Below are positions 19,656 through 29,036 of a stretch of 64,000 bases of DNA, piece by piece (the first letter of the stretch is position 1; every line of letters begins with the position of its first letter). The notes under the pieces were generated by a model. That model did not search any database and was not told the origin of the DNA. It worked only from the letters and a program-made list of their open reading frames with translations. Origin of the DNA: RHKX01 sp963745755. GTDB taxonomy: Bacteria > Actinomycetota > Thermoleophilia > Solirubrobacterales > 70-9. Where the stretch lies: positions 1 to 64,000 of the forward strand of contig CAVUYP010000001.1 of NCBI GenBank assembly GCA_963745755.1. The letters run 5' to 3'. The translations under genes were made by a program, and so were the position numbers.

Positions 19656-19799
19656 CAAAGTAGCAGGCATACTCAGTATGCCGCCCGGCGGCGCCGCCGC
19701 ACGAGAAAGCCAGCGATTTGAGCCGATCCAACTCGGAAGTACGCATCTGAGCCTGTCTCGTTTCCAGATACGGCACAGCGGAGTGTGCCTACTCCTTTG
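19656..19799. repeat. REPIN-like doublet: two inverted GTAG-headed palindromes around an 87-base spacer
   Basis: The left copy (19656-19683) reads CAAAGTAG, then palindrome GGCATACTCAGTATGCC. The right copy (19771-19799) is the same family on the other strand; its reverse complement begins CAAAGGAGTAG, then GGCACACTCCGCTGTGCC. GTAG next to a small palindrome is the known hallmark of REP elements, and inverted pairs form REPINs. Confidence 0.65.
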
Positions 19800-20131
19800 G
19801 GCACATTGCACGTGCCGTCCGCCGACCTGCCGCACGCCATTGCCGGCAGTTGGAGCGTGACTTTAACCAGTTCCAAAGCGCAGGGGATTATGCCGTATGG
19901 CCGTTTATGCGACGTGCTGACTTTGACGAAAGTCTCGCTGCTGCATTTCCGCTGATGGTCCCCGGCAGCTTGAGATGAACGAGCGGCCAGACCCGTTTCA
20001 CAACCATGCCGACGCAATGCGCGACCAACAAGGCTTGGTTGGCTGGCTGGTAGATTTCCTGGCACGGCGGCATTCTGCCGAAGCCGTCGCCGAGTCTCCT
20101 TCTGTTTAGGCGCTGTGTTTCTGTCGGGTTC

Positions 20132-20156
20132 CCTCACGCGGGAGCGTGAGGCCTAC
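20132..20156 (-). repeat. REP-like palindrome with GTAG head
   Basis: CCTCACGC and GCGTGAGG are perfect 8-base arms around GGGA (20132-20151), followed by CCTAC. On the minus strand this is GTAGG followed by the palindrome. Confidence 0.6.
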
Positions 20157-20326
20157 TGTACGCTCAGCTTCGCGACTCGTCCGGTTTTATGCGGGAGTGT
20201 GCCGTTGGTTTTTTAGTGGCCGTCACGCTTCCGCGCGATGGAAACGCCTGGCACGACGCCACGCGCGTTTTGCTCGTGCGGAACGAGTGGCCTGCGGAGA
20301 GGCGAAGCCTGACAGCCGCTGTCCCA

Positions 20327-20346
20327 CGAGGCAAACGCCTCGCTAC
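20327..20346 (-). repeat. REP-like palindrome with GTAG head
   Basis: CGAGGC and GCCTCG arms around AAAC, immediately followed by CTAC. Read on the minus strand it is GTAG directly joined to the hairpin. Confidence 0.6.
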
Positions 20347-20453
20347 GCCAGTCCGTCAACCGGGATAGGGCCTTTGGGGCGGGAATTGCTATGATGGACC
20401 CGGGCGCCGGCAAATTCTCACGACGGGCGCCGCCCTTTCCTGAGGATCCTGTC

Positions 20454-22236
20454 ATGGCCCAAGACGTCAGAATTCCCCCTGCGGAAGAGCAACGCGAAGA
20501 GGCAACGCAACCAATAGCCAGGCCCTTGCGCGTCTGGCCCGCCGCCGCCATGCTCGTTCTGTACTGGAGCTTCCGCTTTGGCGCCGACCAGTTCGATATG
20601 TCGACGCTGATGGTCTTCATTACTGCGCATGGCGGCGCACGTGCTGCTGATCGTCGCATTTCTCGTCTGGTGGTTCGCCAGCCGGCGAGTGCGTCTGGCA
20701 GACCGGTTAGGCGCCTTGGCCGTTGTGGTCGTAGGCGGCGTTGTCGCCGGGCTGTTTCGCGATCCGACGCTTTCCCCGCTGGCCTTGGCCATGCTCGGCG
20801 TGCCGTGCGTGCTCACCGTTTGGGCCGCATGGGCGCTGGTCGCGCGTGATGCGTCTCCAACCGTGCAACACGCCGGCTTCTGCTTCGTCATTTTGCTGAC
20901 CTGGAGCTACTTTACGTTGCTGCGGCTGGACGGCATTGACGGGCGCCAGCACAGCATGCTCGCTTGGCGCTGGCAGCCGAGCGCGGAACAGTTGTTTCTT
21001 GCACAACAAACAAAACAGGAAACCGGCGAGCACGAATCGGAGCGAGCTGCCGATTTACCGCAGACGCAGACCCTGGCGCCGGCGCCGGGCGATTGGAGCG
21101 AGTTTCGAGGCCCCAACCGCGACGGCATCGTGTTCGATTGCCGCATCCACGACGACTGGCAGCACAAGCCGCCGAAATTGATCTGGCGTCAGCGGATCGG
21201 GCCGGGCTGGTCGACCTTCTCGATCGCCGCAGAGCGGCTGTTCACGCAGGAACAGCGCGGCGAGTTCGAAGCCGTCGTCTGTTACGACGCCGCGACGGGC
21301 GCCGAACTGTGGGTGCAGCAAGACCAGGTGCGATTCTTCGAAGGCCTTTCCGGCGCCGGCCCGCGAGCCACGCCGACCTTCGCCGCCGGGCGAGTCTATG
21401 CGCTCGGCGCCCGAGGCAATTTGCACTGCCTCGACGCCGTCAACGGCAAGCAATTCTGGTCGCGAGACGTCGCCGCGGATGCGGAAGCCGAGGTTCCGAT
21501 CTGGGGCTATTCCAGTTCACCGCTCGTCGTTGACGGACTGGTCATGGTCTATGCAGGCGGCAAGCTGGGCCTTGTGGCATACCATGCAGAGAGCGGCGAA
21601 CGGGCGTGGAACGCGGCATGCGGCGCCAACAGCTACAGCTCGCCGCAGCGGGCGATACTCTGCGGCGAGGAGCAGATTGTGATGTCGTCCGACCAGACGC
21701 TGATCGCCGTGACACCCAACTCGGGCAAGCTACTGTGGGAATTCTCGATGGGCAACTCCGTCACCATGCCGGAGATCCAACCGCACGTCGCCGGCGATAC
21801 GCAACTGCTGATCCAAGCCGGCACGGGCTTGAAACTCTTGGAACTCTCGCACGACGACGGCAAATGGAGCGTCAACGCAGCTTGGAAATCGCAAGCGCTG
21901 CGGTCTTCGTTCAACGATCTCATGGTCTTCAGCGGCGCAGCCTACGGCTTTGACGAAGGCATTTTCGGCTGCCTCGACCTGAAGACCGGCAAACGCCGCT
22001 GGAAGCGCGGCCGTTATTCTCACGGCCAGGCCATACTGTTGGCCGAGCAACAACTGCTGGTCGTGCTGTCGGAAGGCGGCGAAGCCGTGCTGGTGGCCGC
22101 GGATCCCGATCAATTCAGGGAGCTGGGCCGTTTCCAGGCGATCGAGGGCAAATGCTGGAACTATCCGCTGGTCGCCGACGGGCGGCTCTATGTGCGTAAC
22201 GGCGAAGAGGCGGCGTGTTATGCGATTGGCGAGTAG
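20454..22236 (+). CDS. PQQ-like beta-propeller repeat protein with membrane N-terminus, one frameshift
   Basis: The start ATG at 20454 has GAGGA upstream. The first 170 residues contain about four membrane helices. A single extra C at 20628 breaks the frame in the first part; removing it joins MVFITA to MAAHVLLIVAFLVWW. A soluble domain begins at DWSEFRGPNRDG, the usual start of Planctomycete PQQ-repeat proteins. Repeats follow, such as CYDAATGAELW, CLDAVNGKQFW and CLDLKTGKRRW. It probably exposes a seven- or eight-bladed propeller outside the cytoplasm. The blades lack evident quinone-enzyme residues, so a binding role is more likely than catalysis. Function unproven. Confidence 0.82.
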
Positions 22237-22282
22237 AGATTCAATTGACGGGAGTAAATCGCAACCTCCTGTTCAATTTAAA

Positions 22283-22300
22283 CAGAGGCTTACGCCTCCG
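22283..22300. repeat. Short intergenic palindrome GAGGC-TTAC-GCCTC
   Basis: A 5-base perfect stem with a 4-base loop lies in the 164-base gap between convergent genes. It resembles the other REP-like hairpins here but has no GTAG head. It may act as a weak terminator. Confidence 0.4.
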
Positions 22301-22400
22301 GCTCGCCTGAGTGGACGCCTCCAACTCGCGAGGAACGACGCTGCCGACTCGCCGCATGTTTCATGACACTCGCGCGGCAGTCCGAAATGGCGCCCGCCAC

Positions 22401-23528
22401 TCAGCGGGCCGCGATGGGCCGCCGGGGCACGTCGCGATGGTGGGTACGAGCCTTCCCCTTCGATTCACCGGCAACAGCGCCCTGCCAATCGACGCCCAAC
22501 ATCAACACGTTGATGCCGGAACCGATGCCGAGCAAGGCCACGCGGTCGCCGTGAGCGAGATGGCCTTGTTCGATGCCCATCGCCGCGGTGATCGGCACGG
22601 CGACCGAGCCGGTGTTGCCGAGGAACTCGACGGTGGAAAAGTCGAGCGAGGGCGTCAGGTCGAAGGCCTCGAATAGCAGCTTGCGATGGGCGACGCCGAC
22701 CTGATGGCAGAAGGTCTTGTCGATTTGCTCGCGCTGCCAGCCGAGCTCATCGAGGAACGACGCGAAGGCGCGGCCGGCCGTCTCGACCCCGGCCCGCATC
22801 AATCGTTCGGAATCGGTCTGCATCAGCGGTTGCATCTCGTCGGCGACGGCTTCGTCGCGCCCGCTGTGGCAGAGATCGTGAAAGGCGGTGTTTGCCGCGG
22901 CGACTCCGGCCAGCAGGCGGTTACCCGTGCGGCTCAACTCCCGGTCGACCAGCACCACGGCGACGCTGCCGGAACCGATCGTCAGCGAGGCGACGGCCAG
23001 TTTCATCTGCTCGCGCGTGAGCAACTCGTTGCGGTTCAACTCGGCGATGGTGGTCTCGACCAGTTGGCGGCTGCTCTCGGTGGCCACGACCACGCCGGCG
23101 CGGATCTGGCCGAGCTCGATCATGTTGGCCACCTGCACCATGCCGTTCAGCACGCCAAGACAGGCGTTGGAAAGATCGAAGATCTGGCAACTCAGCGGCA
23201 AGCCGAGGCGATGGTGGACCTTGCAGGCGGTCGCCGGTTCCAGGTGGTCGCGACAGACCGAAGCATGGATGAGGGCGCCGATCTCGGCCTTGTCGACGCC
23301 TGCTGCAGCAATCGCTTTCTCGGCGCTTTCCACGCTCTTTTCACTCGGCAGCATGCCCACCGGCCAGAAGCGGCGTTCGCGGATGCCGGTCATCAACTCG
23401 AGGCGGCCTTCAGGCAGCCGCAGCCGCTTGTACAACGGCGCCAGCGAGTCTTCGATTTGGGCGGAAGTGACGACCTCCTCGGGCAGCGTATAGCCAAAGG
23501 CTTCCAGGCAGACGTTCTCGTATTGCAT
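22401..23528 (-). CDS. 3-oxoacyl-ACP synthase III family protein (FabH/OleA-like)
   Basis: Thiolase-fold condensing enzyme, about 376 residues from the ATG at 23528, no frame break. The catalytic Cys lies in DLSNACLGV, the His in CHQVGVAHR and the Asn in FLGNTGSVAVP, in the FabH order. The segment RERRFWP near residue 50 corresponds to the arginine-containing GIxxR motif. It could start fatty acid synthesis or, like OleA-type relatives, condense acyl chains; the sequence does not separate these. A 28-residue basic tail (GKARTHHRDVPRR) is unusual for FabH. No neighbouring fatty acid genes are present. Confidence 0.85.
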   Translation of the reverse strand: MQYENVCLEAFGYTLPEEVVTSAQIEDSLAPLYKRLRLPEGRLELMTGIRERRFWPVGMLPSEKSVESAEKAIAAAGVDKAEIGALIHASVCRDHLEPATACKVHHRLGLPLSCQIFDLSNACLGVLNGMVQVANMIELGQIRAGVVVATESSRQLVETTIAELNRNELLTREQMKLAVASLTIGSGSVAVVLVDRELSRTGNRLLAGVAAANTAFHDLCHSGRDEAVADEMQPLMQTDSERLMRAGVETAGRAFASFLDELGWQREQIDKTFCHQVGVAHRKLLFEAFDLTPSLDFSTVEFLGNTGSVAVPITAAMGIEQGHLAHGDRVALLGIGSGINVLMLGVDWQGAVAGESKGKARTHHRDVPRRPIAAR

Positions 23529-24186
23529 CGGAGAGGCGCAACAGTGATGATCGAGCGGAAACAAGGCGGAAAAGTCAGAATAGAGCGTGGCGACGAGTGC
23601 GTAAAGGGTTGCGGGTCGCGAATGGCGTTTAAACCGTGCTAGCACCGGATCTTGTGTCGCCTGTCGGAAAATGCCCAAGATAAGCGAATCGCTTGCAATT
23701 TGGGCCAGCCGCCCTATAACTCGCCCCTGTCGCTTGCTTCGTCTCTGGGTGACACCGGGAAGTGCGTGCGTGTTTTAGGATTTCGAGGCCGTAGAATGCC
23801 GGCCGCTCCGGCACTATTTTCGTTCGGCTCTATACCCAGGATGGGACTTTGCTAGTCGCCCGGTTGAAGGTCCCGGTCGTTCCCTCGGCAGCCGCCCGTA
23901 TGGCAGCCGTTGGTTCCCGGCGGCTCGATCTCCGCCGACTGCAACGAGAGGCCTGAGGGCTTCTTGCTCGAAAGTGGTTCGTCAAGGATGACTTGCGAAG
24001 CGCCCGCTTCGTCCGTCGCAATTGAACAAGCGAATTGCCGTGGAATGCCGCCTTGCGAGGCCGCATTTCCAGTTCGCTTCCACTCTCTCCCATCTGCGGT
24101 CAGCGCCGAACGGCGCCTCACAGGACCCAGTTGCCCCGTTTCACAGTGATCAGGACAAGGGATTTGTCCAATAAGGAGAGAGGGAA
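23529..24186. other. Intergenic region between divergent genes
   Basis: Nothing recognisable is encoded in these 658 bases. The last 20 bases hold AAGGAGAG, a strong ribosome-binding site for the gene at 24187. Confidence 0.5.
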
Positions 24187-24933
24187 ATGCAAACGAAGCC
24201 ATTGATCGGATTGAACGCTGACTACCGCGCGGCCAAGAAGGACGCTCCTGCGTTCAGCTACGTTTGTGCAGGGTATTTCGACGCGATCGTCAAAACGGGC
24301 GGCGTGCCCATCGTGATTCCGCCGCTCGAAGACCAGGCCGATCTGGATCGCGTCTTCGACCTTTTAGACGGGCTGGTGATGATCGGCGGAGCCGATCTCG
24401 ACCCCCGCCGCGACGGATTCATGCTGCACCCGGCCGTCCGCTTGCTCGACCAACGGCGCGAAAGGTTCGACCGCCGGCTGGTCCGCATGGCTTCCGATCG
24501 CCGGCTGCCGCTGTTTGGTATTGGCGTCGGCATGCAACTGCTGAACGTCTCGGAAGGGGGCAACCTGTTCCTGCACATCCCCGAAGACATGCCCAAGGCA
24601 CTGCCCCACCGCGACTCGCTCGATCCGGCCCATCGCCACGCCCTGGAAGTTGTGCCGGGCACGCTGATGGAGCGGGTCTACGGCGAAGGCGAAATCCGCG
24701 TCAACAGCACGCACCACATGGCGATCGACGAAGTCGCCCCCGGCTTTGCCGTCACGGCCCGCTGCCCGGACGGCGTGATGGAAGCGATCGAGAGCATCCG
24801 GCCCGACTGGTTCGCTTTCGGCACCCAGTTCCATCCGGAAAGCGAATCGGCCCGCGCGCTGGACATGCGGATCTTCGAAGAATTCATCGAAGGCATCCAG
24901 ATCCAGGCCGGCGCCGTGCGATTGGCCGCCTAA
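24187..24933 (+). CDS. Class I glutamine amidotransferase-like (peptidase C26) protein lacking the nucleophile Cys
   Basis: 248 codons, intact, with a clear Shine-Dalgarno sequence. The fold follows PuuD-type gamma-glutamyl-GABA hydrolases: VMIGGADLDP, then the nucleophile elbow, then QFHPES with the catalytic His and Glu. The elbow reads PLFGIGVGMQLLNV, whereas active enzymes have GICRGMQ or GICRGHQ. The Cys is Gly here. The protein is therefore probably not a hydrolase by the usual mechanism, and may bind ligands or regulate. Confidence 0.85.
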   Translation: MQTKPLIGLNADYRAAKKDAPAFSYVCAGYFDAIVKTGGVPIVIPPLEDQADLDRVFDLLDGLVMIGGADLDPRRDGFMLHPAVRLLDQRRERFDRRLVRMASDRRLPLFGIGVGMQLLNVSEGGNLFLHIPEDMPKALPHRDSLDPAHRHALEVVPGTLMERVYGEGEIRVNSTHHMAIDEVAPGFAVTARCPDGVMEAIESIRPDWFAFGTQFHPESESARALDMRIFEEFIEGIQIQAGAVRLAA

Positions 24934-24953
24934 GGCGGCAAGTACAAACGGAC

Positions 24954-24979
24954 GCGGCCGGCAAGCGAACGCCGGCCGC
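24954..24979 (+). terminator. GC-rich hairpin after the amidotransferase-like gene
   Basis: A perfect 9-base stem (24954-24962 with 24971-24979) around AAGCGAAC begins 21 bases past the stop. It is followed by GAAGTTTAAT rather than a strong T run. It is probably a terminator of moderate strength. Confidence 0.5.
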
Positions 24980-25157
24980 CGAAGTTTAATGGTCAACGCC
25001 AATGCGCCCGGGAATGGGGGTGCATATCGGGCACAGTAGCGGAATTGGTGACAATTCCGTGCCACTCGGTGCAGATCCCAAAACGCCAATGAGGCTTTTG
25101 GCGAATCAGCTCCGCAGGGTCGGAATCTTCACAGCTTCTGCTTCCGATGCAAACGCT

Positions 25158-25745
25158 CTACGCGCCGACCGGAGTTCCCAGCAATTCCAGGAAGGCCCGC
25201 ATCCAGGCTGGGTGTGCGGGCCAGGCGGGCGCCGTCACCAGGTTGCCGTCGACGTGCGCGCTGTCGAGCCCGGCGCTCGGCTCTATCCATTCCGATCCTG
25301 CAGCCAGCAATTCAGGCTGTACGGCGGGATAGGCCGTGCACGAGCGACCGCGCACCACGCCCGCGGCGGTCAGGATCTGCAGGCCGTGGCAGACGGCCGC
25401 GATCGGTTTCTTCGTCTCGGCAAAATACCGGACAATTTCCAGCACGCGCTGGTTGAGTCTCAGGTATTCAGGCGCTCGCCCGCCGGGGATCACCAGCGCA
25501 TCATATTGCTCGGCTTTGACTTCGGCGAAGCAGGCATTGAGCCGGAAGTTGTGTCCCCGTTTCTCGCTGTAAGTCTGGTCTCCTTCGAAGTCGTGAATGG
25601 CGGTGGCGACGTGGTCGCCCGCTTTCTTGTCCGGGCAGACGGTGTCGACCTGGTGGCCGACCATCAACAACATCTGAAACGGGGCCATCGCCTCATAGTC
25701 CTCGACGTAGTCGCCAACGAGCATCAAGATCCGTTTTTGTGCCAT
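25158..25745 (-). CDS. DJ-1/PfpI family protein
   Basis: 195 codons, intact. The nucleophile elbow AAVCHGLQIL carries the conserved Cys and His, and the acid lies in VGDYVEDYEAMAP near the start. VIPGGRAPEYLR is the PfpI GG motif. It is slightly longer than archaeal PfpI (about 166-170 residues). Members act as glyoxalases, deglycases or proteases; the specific activity cannot be read here. The gene is monocistronic and convergent with the amidotransferase-like gene. Confidence 0.88.
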   Translation of the reverse strand: MAQKRILMLVGDYVEDYEAMAPFQMLLMVGHQVDTVCPDKKAGDHVATAIHDFEGDQTYSEKRGHNFRLNACFAEVKAEQYDALVIPGGRAPEYLRLNQRVLEIVRYFAETKKPIAAVCHGLQILTAAGVVRGRSCTAYPAVQPELLAAGSEWIEPSAGLDSAHVDGNLVTAPAWPAHPAWMRAFLELLGTPVGA

Positions 25746-26011
25746 GTTCACTCTCTTTAAAAGGCGCTGTTGGAAAGCGCCCATTATTCTGCAGCGCCCT
25801 TTCGGTGGCGGGAGCCCAGCCCCCCGCACCTCATTGGCACATCCGTCAACTTGCGACCTGACCAGCGACGAAGAATGGGCAATCCGGGTAAAACAAGCCA
25901 ACTGAAGTGCGGAGTCTAGGACGCCCTGGCCGATAAGGCAAATTAGCGTGGCGAAATTGTTGCCGTAACCTTTCTCTTTTCCTCGAGCCCAGGAAGTTAC
26001 CCCCCGCGAAG

Positions 26012-26609
26012 ATGAACGTCCCAGCACCGCATTTCCTCCTCTTCTCCGAGGCGAGGGGGAAAGACCGGCAGGGCCAGTGGAGGTTTGTCCTGCAAGCGGC
26101 CGACGGATCGGCAACGTTAGAAGCAGCAGATTTCGAACCCGAGGTGTGCGGCGAACGGCTGGAGCTGTTGGCCGTCGTCCGCGGTTTGGAAGCGCTGGAT
26201 CAGCCATCGAATGTCACGCTCTTCACCCCGAGCAAGTACGTGAATCGGGGCATCGCCTACGGGCTGGAAGAGTGGCGGCGGAACGATTGGACCTGGGAAT
26301 GCTTTGGCGAAATGGTCCCTGTCAAAAACGGCGACCTCTGGCAGCGGCTTGACCGCGCGCTGAGCTTTCACCGGATCGAGTTTCGCGGCTACCGTTTTGA
26401 CGGTCCTCATCGTGGGCCATTTCGACGGCGCCTGCGCGTCGGCAGAGATGCTCGGCGCCGAGGAAAGCCGTCCGAATCACGAGGAGACGCCGTCTCCCAA
26501 GGGCTGGCTCGGGCGATTGGGCCAGCGGGTGAAAGACCGGTTGGAAGGCTGGAAATTGAGCTGCCAGCAGCTCGGAACCTGCTTTCTGCCCAAGCCCTGG
26601 ATTGGGTAA
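26012..26609 (+). CDS. RNase H-like protein with degenerate active site, one frameshift
   Basis: The fold of RNase HI is visible. ERLELLAVVRGLEAL aligns with the Glu-containing helix, PSKYVNRGIAYGLEEW with the SDSxYVxxGI strand-helix, and VKNGDLWQRLD with the last conserved segment. The first catalytic Asp (DGS) is replaced by SEARG, and the Asp of SDS is replaced by Pro (TPSKYV). Only the Glu remains. A frame break near 26395-26410 leads to a second part beginning TVLIVGHFDGACASAE and ending FLPKPWIG at 26609. The protein is likely a nucleic-acid-binding pseudoenzyme. An alternative unshifted frame runs to 26716 but is low in quality. Confidence 0.68.
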
Positions 26610-26737
26610 CTGCCCTTCATTACCCTGAGATAGGGCAAAAGTCACTGCACTCAACCCAAACAGCCCACAGACTCGCAACCGCTAGACTAAACGCCCTCAA
26701 AACTAGACAATCTTGATACCCCGGTAAGGAGACATGG

Positions 26738-28960
26738 ATGCGGACGGCAGTTCCTTTGGACCAGGTCAGTCGACTCGTGGAAGGTCGCAACGAGAACCCT
26801 TTTGACCTGCTCGGTCCGCACGAAATCATCGATTCGGGCCGACGGGCGGTGGCGGTGCGGGCGTTTTTGCCGCATTCGTCGCAGGCCTGGGTCGTGGACC
26901 CGGCCCATGCCGAGCACGCGGCCCATGCGGCGGATCCATCCGGCCGGGCTTGTTCGAGGCGATTTGTCCCGACGGCGGACGATCGCGCCGTCGAACGTTA
27001 TCATACTGCAGTTGGCCGAAGAAGGCGGAAACGAGAGACCATGCACGATCCCTACGCCTTCCCGCCCCTGCTGACCGACTACGACCTGCACCTGCTGACG
27101 AAGGGACGCATTGGAAGAGCTACGAGCGGCTGGGCGCCCAACTGCGGACGGTCGACGGCGTGGAGGGCGTCAACTTCGCCGTCTGGGCGCCCAACGCCGA
27201 CGAGCGTGAGCGTCGTCGGCGACTTCAACGACTGGGACGGCCGGCGGCACCCGATGCGCAAGCACATTCCCAGCGGCGTCTGGGAACTGTTCGTTCCGGG
27301 ACTGAGCGAGGGCACGCTCTACAAGTTCCAGATCGCAGCCACGGCGACCAGGTGTTCGAGAAGTCCGACCCGTACGGCTTCGCCGCCGAAGTGCCGCCGC
27401 GGACGGCCTCCATGGTGGCCGACCTCGACCGCTACCACTGGAACGACGACGAGTGGATGGACCGCCGCGCCGGAGCATCAACTGGCTCGACGCAGCCGAT
27501 GTCGATCTACGAGGTGCACCTGGGCAGTTGGCAGCGGCCCGGCGACGATCCGCACGCGCTGGCTGAGCTATCGCGAGCTGGCCCATCAGCTGGTCGACTA
27601 CTGCCAGGAGATGGGCTACACGCACATCGAGCTGCTGCCGGTCAGCGAGCATCCGTTCACCGGCAGTTGGGGCTACCAGACGGTCGGCTACTTCGCCGCC
27701 ACCAGCCGCTACGGCACGCCGCAAGACTTCATGTACTTCGTCGACCACTGCCACCAGAACGGCATCGGCGTGATCATCGACTGGGTGCCGGCCCACTTCC
27801 CGCGCGACGGCCACGGCCTGCGGCGGTTCGACGGCACCGCGCTGTACGAGCACGCCGATCCCCGCCAGGGCGAGCACCGCGACTGGGGCACGATGATCTT
27901 CAACTACGGCCGCAACGAGGTCCGCAACTTCCTGCTCTCCAACGCCCTGTTCTGGCTCGACAAGTACCACATCGACGGCCTGCGCGTCGACGCGGTGGCC
28001 TCGATGCTGTACCTCGACTACAGCCGCGAGGAGGGCGAGTGGATCCCCAACGAATTCGGCGGCCGCGAGAACCTCGAAGCGATCGACTTCCTCAAGGAGT
28101 TCAACGAGCAGGCCCACCTGCAGTACCCGGGCGTGCTGACGATCGCCGAAGAATCGACCGCCTGGGCCGGCGTCTCGCGGCCGACGTACCTGGGCGGCCT
28201 GGGCTTCAGCCTGAAGTGGAACATGGGCTGGATGAACGACACGCTCCGCTACATGCGGCACGAGCCGATCCACCGCAAGTACCACCACGACGAGCTGACG
28301 TTCAGCCTGATCTACGCCTTCACCGAGAACTTCGTGCTGCCGCTCTCGCACGACGAAGTGGTGCACGGCAAGGGCTCGCTGCTGGACCAGATGCCGGGCG
28401 ACCTGTGGCAGAAGTTCGCCAACCTGCGGCTGCTGTACGGCTACATGTGGACGCACCCCGGCAAGAAGCTGCTGTTCATGGGCGGCGAGTTCGGCCAGTG
28501 GAACGAATGGAACTACGACGCCAGCGCTGCAGTGGGACCTGCTGCAGTGGGAGTCGCACCAGGGGCTGCAGAAGTGCGTGGCCGACCTGAACGCGCTCTA
28601 CCGCCGCGAGCCGGCGCTGCACGAGGTCGACTTCGACTGGCACGGCTTCGAGTGGATCGACTGCCACAACTACGACGACAGCATGCTGAGCCTACATCCG
28701 CAAGGCCAAGGACCCGAACGACTTCCTGCTGGTCGCCTGCAACTTCACGCCGGTGCCGCGGCACGAGCTACCGCCTCGGCGTGCCGGAGCCGTGCTGGTA
28801 CGAGGAGATCTTCAACAGCGATTCGACGTACTACGGCGGCAGCAACGTGGGCAACGGACCGGGCGTGATTGCCGAGGACATCCCCAGCCACGGCCGGCCT
28901 TATTCGATCTCCATGACGTTGCCGCCGCTGGCGGCGGTGATCTTCAAGCCGCGCCGGTAA
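26738..28960 (+). CDS. glgB: 1,4-alpha-glucan branching enzyme, multiply frameshifted
   Basis: It makes alpha-1,6 branches in glycogen. All domains are present across frame breaks: the N1 domain (VEGRNENPFDLLGPHE), the CBM48 domain (VWAPNA, VSVVGDFNDWDG), the GH13 core and the C-terminal domain. Catalytic residues are seen in IDGLRVDAVASM (nucleophile Asp), LTIAEEST (acid Glu) and PLSHDEVVHGK (third Asp). At about 740 codons the length is normal. Breaks lie near 26925-27000, 27105, 27205, 27345, 27470, 27560, 28525, 28695 and 28770. The long central part (27570-28520) is clean. No other glycogen genes are nearby. Confidence 0.95.
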   Translation: MRTAVPLDQVSRLVEGRNENPFDLLGPHEIIDSGRRAVAVRAFLPHSSQAWVVDPAHAEHAAHAADPSGRACSRRFVPTADDRAVERYHTAVGRRRRKRETMHDPYAFPPLLTDYDLHLLTKGRIGRATSGWAPNCGRSTAWRASTSPSGRPTPTSVSVVGDFNDWDGRRHPMRKHIPSGVWELFVPGLSEGTLYKFQIAATATRCSRSPTRTASPPKCRRGRPPWWPTSTATTGTTTSGWTAAPEHQLARRSRCRSTRCTWAVGSGPATIRTRWLSYRELAHQLVDYCQEMGYTHIELLPVSEHPFTGSWGYQTVGYFAATSRYGTPQDFMYFVDHCHQNGIGVIIDWVPAHFPRDGHGLRRFDGTALYEHADPRQGEHRDWGTMIFNYGRNEVRNFLLSNALFWLDKYHIDGLRVDAVASMLYLDYSREEGEWIPNEFGGRENLEAIDFLKEFNEQAHLQYPGVLTIAEESTAWAGVSRPTYLGGLGFSLKWNMGWMNDTLRYMRHEPIHRKYHHDELTFSLIYAFTENFVLPLSHDEVVHGKGSLLDQMPGDLWQKFANLRLLYGYMWTHPGKKLLFMGGEFGQWNEWNYDASAAVGPAAVGVAPGAAEVRGRPERALPPRAGAARGRLRLARLRVDRLPQLRRQHAEPTSARPRTRTTSCWSPATSRRCRGTSYRLGVPEPCWYEEIFNSDSTYYGGSNVGNGPGVIAEDIPSHGRPYSISMTLPPLAAVIFKPRR

Positions 28961-28974
28961 CGGGGAAACGGCCT

Positions 28975-29008
28975 GCGCGGCGGCGCCTCGCATGAGGCGT
29001 CGCCGCGC
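28975..29008. terminator. Bidirectional terminator hairpin between convergent glgB and the SurA-like gene
   Basis: Fifteen-base arms (28975-28989 and 28994-29008) with one mismatch enclose the loop GCAT. It sits in the 76-base gap between two stops. No long T tail is present, but position and stem strength fit shared transcription termination. Confidence 0.55.
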
Positions 29009-29036
29009 ACCGATGTTTGCAGGCGGAGAAACGGCG

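Larger units (their letters stand above)
19529..20453. other. Long intergenic region rich in REP-type palindromes
   Basis: No gene is supported in these 925 bases. The region holds four GTAG-headed palindromes (19656-19683, 19771-19799, 20132-20156, 20327-20346), listed separately. Short open frames have no recognisable product. The last bases before 20454 contain GAGGA, a ribosome-binding site for the next gene. Confidence 0.6.

Noticed and set aside
22363..23642. Plus-strand open frames of 200-318 codons over the ketoacyl synthase gene
   Set aside because: The minus-strand frame has the full Cys-His-Asn triad in order and no frameshift, so the plus-strand frames are shadows.
27170..28456. 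428-codon open frame on the minus strand inside glgB
   Set aside because: Antisense shadow of the well-conserved branching enzyme; its composition is that of reversed GC-rich codons.
26925..28960. Calling glgB, topA, gnd, pfp and acnA pseudogenes
   Set aside because: All catalytic motifs are intact and the breaks are single-base and stereotyped; genuine decay would also show substitutions and stop codons in frame.
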